Part shown: piece by piece, positions 8,409 through 16,662 of the stretch
How positions within the stretch are numbered: the first letter of the stretch is position 1
How the letters are laid out: every line of letters starts with the position of its first letter
Assembly: GCF_027257975.1 (NCBI RefSeq)
Contig: NZ_JANZKX010000003.1
Location: 496,001-560,000 of the forward strand
Source of the DNA: Pelomonas sp. BJYL3
Lineage (GTDB): Bacteria; Pseudomonadota; Gammaproteobacteria; Burkholderiales; Burkholderiaceae_C
Direction of reading: 5' to 3'
DNA length: 64,000 nt
Position numbers and translations under genes: made by a program
The notes under the pieces: generated by a model
What the model was told of the DNA's origin: nothing
The model's database searches: none
What the model saw: only the letters and a program-made list of their open reading frames with translations

Positions 8409-10289
8409 TCAAGCCATCAGCAGCGCATTCACGCGCTTCACATAGGCCGCCGGATCCTCCAGATGCCCGCCCTCGGCCAGCACGGCCTGGTCGAAGAGGA
8501 TCTGGGCGAGGTCATCGAAACGGTCGCTGCCGTCGAGCTTCTTCACCAGGGCGTGCTCGGCGTTGATCTCCAGCGTGGGCAGCGAGGCGGGCGCGGCCTG
8601 CCCGGCCTGCTTGAGCAGGCGGGCCAGGTGGCCGGACATGTCGCCCTCCTCGACCACGATGCAGGCGGGTGAATCGACCAGGCGGGTGCTCACGCGCACG
8701 TCCTTGGCACGGCCCTGCAGAGCGGTCTTGAGCTTCTCCAGCAGAGGCTTGAAGGTCTCGGCGGCCTCCTCGGCCTTCTTCTTCTCCTCTTCGTCCTGCA
8801 GCTTGCCCAGGTCGATGGCGCCCTTGGCCACGGACTGCAGGGACTTGCCCTCGAACTCGTACAGGTGGGAGAGCATCCACTCGTCGACGCGATCGACCAG
8901 CAGCAGCACCTCGATTCCCTTCTTGCGGAAGACCTCCAGCTGCGGGCTGTTCTTGGCGGCGGCCAGACTGTCTGCGGTGATGTAGTAGATCTCCTCCTGG
9001 CCATCCTTCATGCGGGCGACGTAGTCCGCCAGGCTCACCCCCTCGTCGGCATGGGTGGAGGCGAAGCGCAGCAGCTTGGCCAGGCGCTCCTGGTTCTGGT
9101 GGTCCTCACCCAGGCCTTCCTTGAGCACCTGACCGAAGTCCTTCCAGAAGGCGGCGTACTTCTCGCGCTCGGCGGCGTCCTCGCTGTTCGCCAGGGACTC
9201 GAGCATGGACAGCACGCGCTTGGTCGAGCCCTCGCGGATGGCCTTCACGTCGCGGCTTTCCTGCAGCAGCTCGCGGCTGACGTTGAGCGGCAGGTCGGCG
9301 GAGTCGATCACGCCCTTCACGAAGCGCAGGTAGACGGGCATCAGCGCCTCGGCGTCGTCCATGATGAAGACGCGCTTGACGTAGAGCTTCACGCCGCCGC
9401 GCTTGTCGCGGTTCCAGAGGTCGAAGGGGGCCTTCTTGGGGATGTAGAGCAGCTGGGTGTACTCGCTGCGGCCTTCGACCCGGTTGTGCGTGTAGGCCAG
9501 CGGGGCCTCGCTGTCGTAGGAGATCTGCTTGTAGAAGTCCTCGTACTGCTCCTGGGTGACCTCGCTCTTGCTGCGGGTCCACAGGGCCGAGGCCTTGTTG
9601 ACGCTCTCCCACTGGTCGGTGAGCTGCTGCTCGCCCTTCTCGGCATTCCACTCTTCCTTGCGCATGAGGATGGGCAGGGAGATGTGGTCGGAGTACTTGC
9701 CGATGATGGACTTCAGGCGCCAGGTCTTGAGGAACTCCTCCTCGCCCTCGCGCAGGTGCAGGATCACGTCCGTGCCGCGGCCGGCCTTGGTGATGGCCTC
9801 GACCTCGAACTCGCCCGTGCCTTCCGAGCTCCAGCGCACGCCGTCCTCGGCCTTCAGCCCGGCGCGGCGGCTTTCCACGGTGATGCGGTCGGCCACGATG
9901 AAGCCGGAGTAGAAGCCCACGCCGAACTGGCCGATCAGGTTGGCGTCCTTCTTCTGGTCGCCCTCCAGGCGGGACATGAATTCGCGCGTGCCGCTCTTGG
10001 CGATGGTGCCCAGGTGGGCCACGGCCTCTTCGGCGCTCATGCCGATGCCGTTGTCGCTGATGGTGATGGTGCGGGCTTCAGCGTCGAAGCTGACGCGCAC
10101 TTCCAGGTTCGGCGCGTCCTCGTAGAGCGCGGCATTGTCCAGGGCTTCGAAGCGCAGCTTGTCGCAGGCATCCGAGGCATTGGAGACCAGCTCGCGCAGG
10201 AAGATCTCCTTGTTCGAATACAGGGAGTGCGTCACCAGGTGCAGGATCTGCTTGACTTCGGCCTGGAAGGAATGAGTGTGCTTGTCCAT
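8409..10289 (-). CDS. htpG: Hsp90-family molecular chaperone HtpG
   Basis: ATP-dependent cytoplasmic chaperone of 626 residues. The N-terminal GHKL ATPase shows [15 protein letters not shown] (E33, N37), DNGIGM and [11 protein letters not shown]. The middle domain has the catalytic-arginine segment near [11 protein letters not shown], and the C-terminal dimerisation domain ends in [11 protein letters not shown]. The ATG at 10289 gives the canonical start [16 protein letters not shown]; an upstream ATG (10331) adds non-homologous residues. It is divergent from the TRIC-like gene, and no clear heat-shock promoter was recognised in the 136-base gap. Confidence 0.98.
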   Translation of the reverse strand: MDKHTHSFQAEVKQILHLVTHSLYSNKEIFLRELVSNASDACDKLRFEALDNAALYEDAPNLEVRVSFDAEARTITISDNGIGMSAEEAVAHLGTIAKSGTREFMSRLEGDQKKDANLIGQFGVGFYSGFIVADRITVESRRAGLKAEDGVRWSSEGTGEFEVEAITKAGRGTDVILHLREGEEEFLKTWRLKSIIGKYSDHISLPILMRKEEWNAEKGEQQLTDQWESVNKASALWTRSKSEVTQEQYEDFYKQISYDSEAPLAYTHNRVEGRSEYTQLLYIPKKAPFDLWNRDKRGGVKLYVKRVFIMDDAEALMPVYLRFVKGVIDSADLPLNVSRELLQESRDVKAIREGSTKRVLSMLESLANSEDAAEREKYAAFWKDFGQVLKEGLGEDHQNQERLAKLLRFASTHADEGVSLADYVARMKDGQEEIYYITADSLAAAKNSPQLEVFRKKGIEVLLLVDRVDEWMLSHLYEFEGKSLQSVAKGAIDLGKLQDEEEKKKAEEAAETFKPLLEKLKTALQGRAKDVRVSTRLVDSPACIVVEEGDMSGHLARLLKQAGQAAPASLPTLEINAEHALVKKLDGSDRFDDLAQILFDQAVLAEGGHLEDPAAYVKRVNALLMA

Positions 10290-10392
10290 GGCGTGGCAAT
10301 GTGTGGTCAGTGGAAAAGGCGGCTTCCTCACCTGGAGCCGCCGTGCGCTAGGCCATCTGGGGGCGGCGCAGGCAAGTTCAAGAGCCCCCTCC

Positions 10393-10419
10393 TTGAAAAT
10401 CGCGAACGCTCAGTACACT
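10393..10419 (+). promoter_or_regulatory. candidate promoter giving a leaderless transcript
   Basis: TTGAAA (10393-10398) and TACACT (10414-10419) lie only seven bases ahead of the ATG at 10426, so a start 6-7 bases after the -10 would fall on the start codon. The spacer of 15 is short, and no Shine-Dalgarno sequence is visible. Confidence 0.35.
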
Positions 10420-10425
10420 GCCGCG

Positions 10426-11031
10426 ATGCTCTACTGGTTCGACCTGGCCGGCGTGGCCGTCTTCGCCATCTCGGGTGCCCTGGCCGCCATGCGCGCGGGA
10501 CTGGACCTCTTCGGCCTGCTGGTGCTGGCCTCCATCACCGCGGTGGGCGGTGGCACGCTGCGCGACCTGCTGCTGAACCGCCACCCGGTCTTCTGGATGA
10601 AGGACAGCCGCTACCTCACGGTCATCGTGGTAGCCGCCCTGGCCACCCTCTTCACCGGCCCGCTGCCGCCCAGCGCGCTGCAGGCCCTGAAGATCGCCGA
10701 TGCCCTGGGCCTGGCCGTCTTCGCACTGTGCGGTGCCGAAATCGCCGAGGACTGCCACCTCCCGCCCGTGCCCGTGCTGCTGATGGGCGTGCTGACGGCC
10801 ACCGGCGGCGGCGTGGTGCGGGACCTGCTCAGCGGCCAGGTGCCCCTGCTGCTGCGCCAGGACATCTACGCCACCGCGGCGCTGGCCGGCATTGCGCTGT
10901 ACCAGCTGCTGCATCGCGTCGGCCTGAAGCGTGACCTGGCCTTCATGCTGGGCATGGTCAGCGTGGCCGGCCTTCGACTGGCCTCCCTGCATTACGGCTG
11001 GCAGCTGCCGGTGCCGCAGCTCGGGGGCTGA
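10426..11031 (+). CDS. TRIC/UPF0126 (YicG-like) inner-membrane protein
   Basis: 201-residue multi-pass membrane protein of the trimeric intracellular cation channel family. Two homologous halves are evident, each with the signature GGG(T/V)xRDLL: AVGGGTLRDLLL at about residue 42 and ATGGGVVRDLLS at about residue 126. About seven hydrophobic helices are expected. Bacterial members are reported as potassium-permeable channels or amino-acid-related transporters, so the substrate cannot be fixed. ATG 10426 begins directly with the first helix (MLYWFDLAGVAVFAISGALAA). Confidence 0.85.
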   Translation: MLYWFDLAGVAVFAISGALAAMRAGLDLFGLLVLASITAVGGGTLRDLLLNRHPVFWMKDSRYLTVIVVAALATLFTGPLPPSALQALKIADALGLAVFALCGAEIAEDCHLPPVPVLLMGVLTATGGGVVRDLLSGQVPLLLRQDIYATAALAGIALYQLLHRVGLKRDLAFMLGMVSVAGLRLASLHYGWQLPVPQLGG

Positions 11032-11072
11032 GCCCGGCCGCAGGCCATGCGGGCCGGCAGGCAGGCCGCTGC

Positions 11073-11086
11073 GGGGTCAGGTCTTG
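11073..11086 (+). repeat. dispersed motif GGGGTCAGGTCTTG, intergenic copy
   Basis: Exact copy between the TRIC-like gene and the small conserved gene on the opposite strand. No hairpin partner is seen nearby. Confidence 0.6.
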
Positions 11087-11114
11087 AGGGCCGGCGCCCG
11101 ACCGGCAGCGCCGT

Positions 11115-11426
11115 TCAGAACGAGACCGCCAGCTTCGCCACATCCACCTTGACCAGGGCCTTGCTGAGGGCACCGGAGGCCGCGCGGGCGAAGTCCAGCC
11201 CGAAGGCCGGATCGCGCAGCGCGGCCGCACCGACGGCCGCCGCCACGCCCAGGATCTTGTCGGCGATCAGCACCTTGCCCGAACCCCGCATGGGCTCGCA
11301 GCCGTGCTTGACGAACTGCTCGTCCAGCCACTGGCGCGCAGCGTCAAAGCTGAGAACCTCGGCCGCATCGACCGTGAGATGGACTTCCTCGCCGGGGCCG
11401 TACACGACCTGGACTTCACTGCGCAT
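11115..11426 (-). CDS. small conserved-looking protein of unknown function
   Basis: 103-residue protein starting at the ATG at 11426. No named domain is recognised. The N-terminal half (EVQVVYGPGEEVHLTVDAAEVLSFDAARQWLDEQF) is a plausible strand-helix module. The C-terminal half is hydrophobic and alanine-rich (DKILGVAAAVGAAALRDPAFG) and might be a membrane-associated helix. It lies 40 bases downstream of aroG on the same strand and could be cotranscribed with it. Codon use looks like a real gene, with third-position GC bias in this frame. Confidence 0.6.
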   Translation of the reverse strand: MRSEVQVVYGPGEEVHLTVDAAEVLSFDAARQWLDEQFVKHGCEPMRGSGKVLIADKILGVAAAVGAAALRDPAFGLDFARAASGALSKALVKVDVAKLAVSF

Positions 11427-11466
11427 GGCTTGAGCCTCCTGTGGCAAGCATCCTAGCCGAGGGACC

Positions 11467-12606
11467 TCAGCCGCGGGACGCCTTGACGGCTTCGGACAAC
11501 ACCTCCAGCACGGCCAGCGAATCGTCCCAGCCCAGGCAGGCATCGGTGATGCTCTTGCCGTACTCCAGCTTGGCGGGGTCGTCCTTGCCCGGCGTGAACT
11601 TCTGGGCGCCGTCGTGCAGATGGCTCTCCACCATCACGCCGAAGATCTGGTTGCTGCCGCCCGCCACCTGGGCGCCGATGTCACGGGCCACCTCCAGCTG
11701 ACGCAGGTGCTGCTTGGAGCTGTTGGCATGCGAGCAGTCCACCATCAGCGTGGTGTCCAGCTTGGACGCGGCCAGGTCCTTGCAGGCGGCGGCCACGCTC
11801 TCGGCGTCGTAGTTGGGCGCCTTGCCGCCACGCAGGATCACGTGGCAGTCCTTGTTGCCCTTGGTCTCGACGATGGCCACCTGGCCGTTCTTGTGGACCG
11901 ACAGGAAATGGTGCGGGCGCGCCGCGGCCTGGATGGCGTCGGTGGCGATCTTGATGTTGCCGTCCGTGCCGTTCTTGAAGCCGATCGGCGCCGACAGGCC
12001 GGAGGCCAGCTCGCGGTGCACCTGGCTCTCCGTCGTGCGGGCGCCGATCGCGCCCCAGGAGATCAGATCGCCGATGTACTGCGGCGAGATCACGTCCAGG
12101 AACTCCGAGGCCGCCGGCATGCCCAGGCGGTTGATCTCCAGCAGCAGCTGGCGGGCGATGCGCAGGCCCTCGTCGATGCGGTAGCTCTCGTCGAGGTAGG
12201 GGTCGTTGATCAGGCCCTTCCAGCCCACCGTGGTGCGCGGCTTCTCGAAGTAGACGCGCATCACGATCTCCAGCGTGTCGGCGTACTTCTGGCGCTCCAC
12301 CATCAGGCGGCGGGCGTACTCCAGCGCGGCGGCCGGGTCATGGATGGAGCAGGGGCCGATGATGACCAGCAGGCGGTCGTCCTTGCGCTGCATGATGCGC
12401 CGGATGGCCTGGCGCGTGCCCACGACCAGCTTCTCCATGGGCGTGCCGCTGATGGGGAAGAAGCGGATCAGGTGCTCGGGCGGCGGCAGCGGGGTGATGT
12501 CGCGGATGCGTTCGTCGTCGGTCTGGCTGGTCTTGTCCTGCGGCGAGTACCAGCGCTCCGCCTGGTGCGCGGCAGACGAGGGCGAGCTGGGGGTCTTGGC
12601 ATTCAT
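11467..12606 (-). CDS. aroG: class I 3-deoxy-D-arabino-heptulosonate-7-phosphate synthase
   Basis: Condenses phosphoenolpyruvate and erythrose-4-phosphate in the first step of the shikimate pathway. The 379-residue protein has the AroF/G/H signature: VIIGPCSIHDP (metal-ligand Cys86), RVYFEKPRTTVGWKGLINDP, GARTTESQVHRELASGLS and the late MVDCSHANSSKQ. ATG 12606 starts a protein with an N-terminal extension of about 30 residues. It is preceded by a Phe-rich leader peptide (12714-12788) and a GC-rich hairpin with a T-run (12654-12684). That predicts attenuation by phenylalanyl-tRNA supply, in addition to any allosteric feedback. Confidence 0.96.
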   Translation of the reverse strand: MNAKTPSSPSSAAHQAERWYSPQDKTSQTDDERIRDITPLPPPEHLIRFFPISGTPMEKLVVGTRQAIRRIMQRKDDRLLVIIGPCSIHDPAAALEYARRLMVERQKYADTLEIVMRVYFEKPRTTVGWKGLINDPYLDESYRIDEGLRIARQLLLEINRLGMPAASEFLDVISPQYIGDLISWGAIGARTTESQVHRELASGLSAPIGFKNGTDGNIKIATDAIQAAARPHHFLSVHKNGQVAIVETKGNKDCHVILRGGKAPNYDAESVAAACKDLAASKLDTTLMVDCSHANSSKQHLRQLEVARDIGAQVAGGSNQIFGVMVESHLHDGAQKFTPGKDDPAKLEYGKSITDACLGWDDSLAVLEVLSEAVKASRG

Positions 12607-12653
12607 GGTCAGGCTTTCTGCTTGTTCTGCTGTGGGGACCGACGACGCAAGGC

Positions 12654-12684
12654 AAAAAAAAACCGCCGGGGGAGGCCCGGCGGT
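12654..12684 (-). terminator. attenuator terminator upstream of aroG
   Basis: On the minus strand ACCGCCGGG (12684-12676) pairs with CCCGGCGGT (12670-12662) around a five-base loop. The run of nine T that follows (12662-12654) overlaps the last base of the stem. It stands 29 bases past the leader-peptide stop and 47 bases before the aroG ATG, the classic place for a transcription attenuator. The 3' end of the leader (GGCGGAGGAGAGG, minus strand) can pair with the CCTCCCCCGGC part of the stem, a possible alternative fold. Confidence 0.8.
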
Positions 12685-12713
12685 CTTTAGAGATTCGTTG
12701 CGTGTCTGGTGGG

Positions 12714-12788
12714 TTACGCGTTCGCCTCTCCTCCGCCGGTGCGGTGCGAGAACCAAAAGAAGGCAAAGTAAAACTTCGGCGAGTGCAT
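12714..12788 (-). CDS. aromatic (Phe-rich) leader peptide controlling aroG
   Basis: 24-residue open reading frame, ATG 12788 to TAA 12714, too short for routine gene calling. Residues 5-13 read KFYFAFFWF: five Phe, one Tyr and one Trp within residues 6-13, an extreme bias in a GC-rich genome because TTT/TTC codons are rare here. It is followed by a terminator hairpin and aroG, matching the architecture of phe/trp leader peptides. There is no clear Shine-Dalgarno sequence. A TTGACG/CAGTAT pair puts the likely transcription start almost on the ATG, so translation may be leaderless. Confidence 0.85.
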   Translation of the reverse strand: MHSPKFYFAFFWFSHRTGGGEANA

Positions 12789-12796
12789 GGTGGCGA

Positions 12797-12826
12797 ATAC
12801 TGCCTGCTGCGGCGCGAGGGCGTCAA
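12797..12826 (-). promoter_or_regulatory. candidate promoter of the leader-aroG transcript
   Basis: On the minus strand TTGACG (12826-12821) is followed after 18 bases by CAGTAT (12802-12797), eight bases ahead of the leader-peptide ATG. The -35 is good and the -10 is weak. Confidence 0.4.
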
Positions 12827-12888
12827 GCCCGCGCTTGTTGTCCTTGCGCTGCATCTTGCGTCGAATCAAGCCCGGACCGGCGTCCCGG

Positions 12889-14361
12889 TCAGGCCGTGCC
12901 GCCCACGGTCAGGCCGTCGATGCGCAGCGTCGGCTGGCCCACGCCCACGGGCACGCTCTGGCCTTCCTTGCCGCAGACGCCCACGCCAGTATCGAGGGCC
13001 ATGTCATTGCCGATCATGCTGACGCGGGTCAGCGCGTCCGGGCCGTTGCCGATGATGGTCGCGCCCTTGACCGGGTACTGGATCTGGCCCTTCTCGACCC
13101 AGAAAGCCTCGCTTGCCGAGAAAACGAACTTGCCGCTGGTGATGTCGACCTGACCGCCGCCGAAGTTGGTGGCGTACAGGCCCTTGTCGATGCTGGCGAT
13201 GATCTCGGCCGGGTCCTTGTCCCCGCCCAGCATGTAGGTGTTGGTCATGCGGGGCATGGGCAGGTGGGCGTAGCTCTCGCGGCGGCCGTTGCCGGTCGGG
13301 GCCACCTTCATCAGGCGGGCGTTCATGGCGTCCTGGATGTAGCCCTTGAGGATGCCGTCCTCGATCAGCACATTGGCCTGCGAAGGATGACCCTCGTCGT
13401 CCACGTTGAGCGAACCGCGGCGGTCCGCCAGCGTGCCGTCGTCCAGCACCGTCACGCCCTTGGCGGCCACCCGCTGGCCGATGCGGCCGGCGAAGGCGCT
13501 GGAGCCCTTGCGGTTGAAGTCGCCCTCCAGGCCATGGCCCACGGCCTCGTGCAGCAGCACGCCGGGCCAGCCCGGGCCGAGGACCACAGTCATCTCGCCG
13601 GCCGGGGCCGGGCGGGACTCGAGGTTGGTCAGCGCGGCATTGACGGCGTCCTCGGCGTAGGAGGCGATCATCTCGTCGGTGAAATAGGCCAGGCCGAAGC
13701 GGCCGCCGCCGCCGCCCGTGCCCACCTCCCGGCGATCCCCCTGCTCGGCGATCACGGTGATGGACAGGCGCACCAGCGGGCGCACATCGGCGGCCAGGGT
13801 GCCGTCGGCGCGGGCGATCAGCACCACGTCGTGCTCGGCGGCCAGACCGGCCATCACCTGCACGATGCGCGGGTCGCGGGCGCGGGCCATGCGCTCAGCG
13901 CGCTCCAGCAGGGCCACCTTCTCGGTGCTGTCCAGGCTGGCGATGGGGTCGGCGTCACCATAGAGCGAACGGCTGGCGGCGATCACCGGCTCGCCCGGCA
14001 CCCTGACGCGGCGGCTCTGGCCGGCCGCGGCGATGGTGCGCACAGTGCGGGCGGCGTCCAGGAGGGCGTTCTCGGAGATGTCGTCCGAGTAGGCGAAGGC
14101 GGTCTTCTCACCGGCCACGGCGCGCACACCCACGCCCTGGTCGATGGAGAAGCTGCCGCTCTTCACGATGCCCTCCTCCAGGCTCCAGCCCTCGGCGCGG
14201 GTGGTCTGGAAGTACAGGTCCGCGTCATCGACACGATGCTCGGTGATCAGCCGCAAGGCTTTGGCGAGCGTCGCCTCGGTGAGGCCGAAGGGTTCCAGCA
14301 GCTGGCTGCGGGCGGTCGCCAGACGGGCGATGGTGGGTTCGCGCGAAATCATGCGGGCCAT
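12889..14361 (-). CDS. tldD: metalloprotease TldD
   Basis: Zinc metalloprotease subunit of the TldD/TldE(PmbA) heterodimer, which degrades unfolded peptides and matures some peptides such as microcins. The 490-residue length is usual for the family. The active-site HExxxH is seen as HEAVGHGLEGD (H271, E272, H276), followed by the family-typical FAGRIGQRVAAKGVTVLDDGT and a C-terminal GNGPDALTRVSMIGND. The ATG at 14361 is chosen; 14352 and 14403 are alternatives. The partner pmbA is not in the window. Its 3' end is 100 bases upstream of the aroG leader peptide on the same strand. Confidence 0.95.
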   Translation of the reverse strand: MARMISREPTIARLATARSQLLEPFGLTEATLAKALRLITEHRVDDADLYFQTTRAEGWSLEEGIVKSGSFSIDQGVGVRAVAGEKTAFAYSDDISENALLDAARTVRTIAAAGQSRRVRVPGEPVIAASRSLYGDADPIASLDSTEKVALLERAERMARARDPRIVQVMAGLAAEHDVVLIARADGTLAADVRPLVRLSITVIAEQGDRREVGTGGGGGRFGLAYFTDEMIASYAEDAVNAALTNLESRPAPAGEMTVVLGPGWPGVLLHEAVGHGLEGDFNRKGSSAFAGRIGQRVAAKGVTVLDDGTLADRRGSLNVDDEGHPSQANVLIEDGILKGYIQDAMNARLMKVAPTGNGRRESYAHLPMPRMTNTYMLGGDKDPAEIIASIDKGLYATNFGGGQVDITSGKFVFSASEAFWVEKGQIQYPVKGATIIGNGPDALTRVSMIGNDMALDTGVGVCGKEGQSVPVGVGQPTLRIDGLTVGGTA

Positions 14362-14565
14362 TGTAGGAGCGCATCCCCTCGCCGCCCCCATGCGGGCTTT
14401 CACCCCTTCTGCCGATGCACTTATGCCTTCGTACCGGCAAGCTGCGCTTTCACCGTTCTTTACACGAGCGCTGTCACCGCCGGCGCAAGGGCCGGCGTTG
14501 TCACCTCACAGCCGGCGCGGTGCCGGTGACACCCCAGAAACCCAACCCCTCCAAGGAGTGACACG

Positions 14566-14925
14566 ATGAGCTTCTCGACCTCGATGACCCGCCTGATCAC
14601 CGTTCTCGCCCTCGGCAGCGCCGCAGCCCTCAGCGTGCAGGCCCAGGAACCCACGACGCCGTCCACCCCGCGCGCCGACCAGCGCGAAGCCCGGCAGCAG
14701 GCCCGCATCGCCCAGGGCGCCGCCTCCGGCACGCTGACCGCCCGCGAGACCCAGCGCCTGGAGCGCGAGCAGGGCCGCATCAACCAGGCCGAAGCCAATG
14801 CCAAGTCCGACGGCACCGTCACCAAGCACGAGCGCCGCCGCCTGCACCGCATGCAGGATGCCGCCAACAAGGACATCCACCACGCCAAGCACAACGCCAA
14901 GACCGCCAGCGCTCCCGGCAACTGA
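14566..14925 (+). CDS. small secreted protein with an internal duplication
   Basis: 119 residues. Signal peptide at about 1-26 (ITVLALGSAAALSVQAQ, cleavage after AQA). The mature part has two similar helical units: SGTLTARETQRLEREQGRIN then SDGTVTKHERRRLHRMQDAA, each of the form DGxxTxxExxRL, followed by a His/Lys tail (KDIHHAKHNAK). The DGTVT loop resembles an EF-hand-like turn, but a full calcium loop is not present. It is preceded by AAGGAGTGACACG, a strong ribosome-binding site. Function unknown; a periplasmic protein is likely. Confidence 0.75.
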   Translation: MSFSTSMTRLITVLALGSAAALSVQAQEPTTPSTPRADQREARQQARIAQGAASGTLTARETQRLEREQGRINQAEANAKSDGTVTKHERRRLHRMQDAANKDIHHAKHNAKTASAPGN

Positions 14926-14995
14926 GCAGCTCTCGACATGAGCCACGGGGCGCGCCCCTGGATGCAACGCGGCGCGGGCCGCCGCACGGCCGCTT

Positions 14996-15127
14996 GAGCA
15001 GATCCACGAGCAGATCCACGAGCAGATCCCTCAGCGGACCGTTGAGCGGATCGCTGAGCGGACCATTGAGTGGATCGCTGAGTGGATCGCTGAGTGGATG
15101 GCTAAGTGGCTCGCTGACCAGCCCGTT
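14996..15127. repeat. 12-bp tandem repeat (11 units) between convergent genes
   Basis: Eleven degenerate units of 12 bases, from GAGCAGATCCAC through GAGCGGATCGCT and GAGTGGATCGCT to GACCAGCCCGTT. Many units carry GATC. Because 12 is divisible by three, every frame is open (plus strand SLSG-type, minus strand PLSD-type). The rest of 14926-15299 has no recognisable gene. It lies between the small secreted protein and the 3' end of rsmI. Confidence 0.85.
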
Positions 15128-15299
15128 GACCGGCCCACCCAGCGCCCCTTCGCACGCCCCTCCGCGCCGGACACCGTGGCCGCCATGCGGCCGGCGGCCC
15201 GGCTGGCGGATGCTCGAGACCTCTGGCTGGCTGACGGGCTCACGCGCTGAGCGACCGAGCGCCACCCTTGCCAGCACAGGCCGCCCGGGCCCTGCGTCG

Positions 15300-16190
15300 T
15301 CAGGCCTCGGCGGCCTTCTTCATCTGCAGGCCGGCTTCATAAAGGCTGTTGCGCGGCAGGCCGCTGAGATCGGTCGCGATCTGCACGGCCTGCTTCAGCG
15401 GCAGCTCCTGCATCAGGCGCTCCAGCATGCGCGCCACCTCCGGCGGCAACGCCTCGGCGGCGGCCTGCGGCGGCTCTGCATGCAGCACCAGCACGAATTC
15501 GCCGCGCTCGCGCTGGGCATCGGCAGCCAGCCAGGCCGGCATGTCGGCTGCGGGGCCGGTGTGCACGGTCTCGAACTGCTTGGTGAGCTCCCGGCAGACG
15601 CTGAGCGTCTGTGCCGGTGCCAACTCCGCCAGCAGGTCCAGCAGGTTGGCAATGCGATGCGGCGCCTCGAACAGCACCTGGCTCTGTGCCGATCCCAGCA
15701 GGGCTTGCAGGCGCGTGCGCCGCTCCTGACCCTTGGGTGGCAGAAAGCCCGCAAAGGCAAAGCCCTGGGCGCGCGCATCACCCGCGGCGCTCAGGGCCGT
15801 CACCACGGCCGAAGGCCCGGGCAGGGGCATCACGCGCAGGCCGGCCCTGGCCACGGCGGCCACCAGCACCGCGCCGGGATCAGACACCGCCGGCGTGCCT
15901 GCATCCGACACATAGGCGATGCGCTCCCCCACCTGCAGCCGCGCCACCAGTGCGGCCGAGGCCGACTGCTCGTTGTGCTGATGCAGGCTGAGCAGCGGCT
16001 TGTGCAGGCCCAGGTGGTGCAGGAGCTGGCCGCTGACGCGGGTGTCCTCGCAGGCCACGGCATCCACCAGGGCCAGCACGTGCAGGCAGCGCAGGCTGAC
16101 ATCCGCCAGATTGCCGATGGGCGTGGGCACCAGGTAGAGGGTGCCGGCCGGATACTGCTGGCCACCAGCCGCCGCGCGGGCGGCCTGCAT
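15300..16190 (-). CDS. rsmI: 16S rRNA (cytidine-1402-2'-O)-methyltransferase
   Basis: SAM-dependent methyltransferase that modifies C1402 of 16S rRNA. 296 residues from ATG 16190; a TTG at 16214 could add eight. The tetrapyrrole-methylase fold signatures are visible: GTLYLVPTPIGNLADVSLR, ACEDTRVSGQLL, YVSDAGTPAVSDPG, LPGPSAVVTALSAAG and FAGFLPPKGQERR. It is divergent from yraN with a 16-base gap, the conserved rsmI|yraN arrangement of proteobacteria. Confidence 0.96.
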   Translation of the reverse strand: MQAARAAAGGQQYPAGTLYLVPTPIGNLADVSLRCLHVLALVDAVACEDTRVSGQLLHHLGLHKPLLSLHQHNEQSASAALVARLQVGERIAYVSDAGTPAVSDPGAVLVAAVARAGLRVMPLPGPSAVVTALSAAGDARAQGFAFAGFLPPKGQERRTRLQALLGSAQSQVLFEAPHRIANLLDLLAELAPAQTLSVCRELTKQFETVHTGPAADMPAWLAADAQRERGEFVLVLHAEPPQAAAEALPPEVARMLERLMQELPLKQAVQIATDLSGLPRNSLYEAGLQMKKAAEA

Positions 16191-16206
16191 CAGCAAAGAG
16201 GCATCA

Positions 16207-16623
16207 ATGTTCAAGTGGAGCGCCTTCAAGTCGGGGCCGCCCCAGGGTGGGGGCAGCGAAAGCCGCCAGGCACGCGGTGCAGAGGCCGAGCAGCGGGCGC
16301 TGCGGCATCTGCAGGCGCAGGGCATGCGGCTGCTGGAGCGCAATTATCGGGTGGCGCGCGGCCCTCACGCCCCGGGCGGCGAGATCGACCTCATCCTGCA
16401 GGACCCCGCCGGCAGCCTGGTCTTCGTCGAGGTGCGTGCGCGCCGCTCGGCCTCGCATGGCGGTGCAGCCGCCTCCATCGGCGCCAGCAAGCGCCGTCGC
16501 ATCCTGCTGGCTGCCCAGCACTATCTGCAGCGCTATCGCCAGCCGCCGCCCTGCCGCTTCGACGTCGTCGCCATCGACGGCGCCCAGCTGCTCTGGCTGC
16601 AGGCCGCTTTCGATGCGGGGTAG
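16207..16623 (+). CDS. yraN: YraN family (UPF0102) nuclease-like protein
   Basis: 138-residue protein of the UPF0102 family, a Holliday-junction-resolvase-like fold of unproven role. Conserved pattern: RGAEAEQRALRHLQAQGMRLLERNYR, then GGEIDLILQDPAGSLVFVEVRAR, which holds the E-x-D...E-x-K/R-like catalytic array (GEIDLI and FVEVRAR). ATG 16207 is used. It starts a yraN-diaA-dolP run like that of E. coli. Confidence 0.92.
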   Translation: MFKWSAFKSGPPQGGGSESRQARGAEAEQRALRHLQAQGMRLLERNYRVARGPHAPGGEIDLILQDPAGSLVFVEVRARRSASHGGAAASIGASKRRRILLAAQHYLQRYRQPPPCRFDVVAIDGAQLLWLQAAFDAG

Positions 16624-16662
16624 ACCCGGGCGGGGCCAGACGCTGGCTTATCATTCGCGCCA

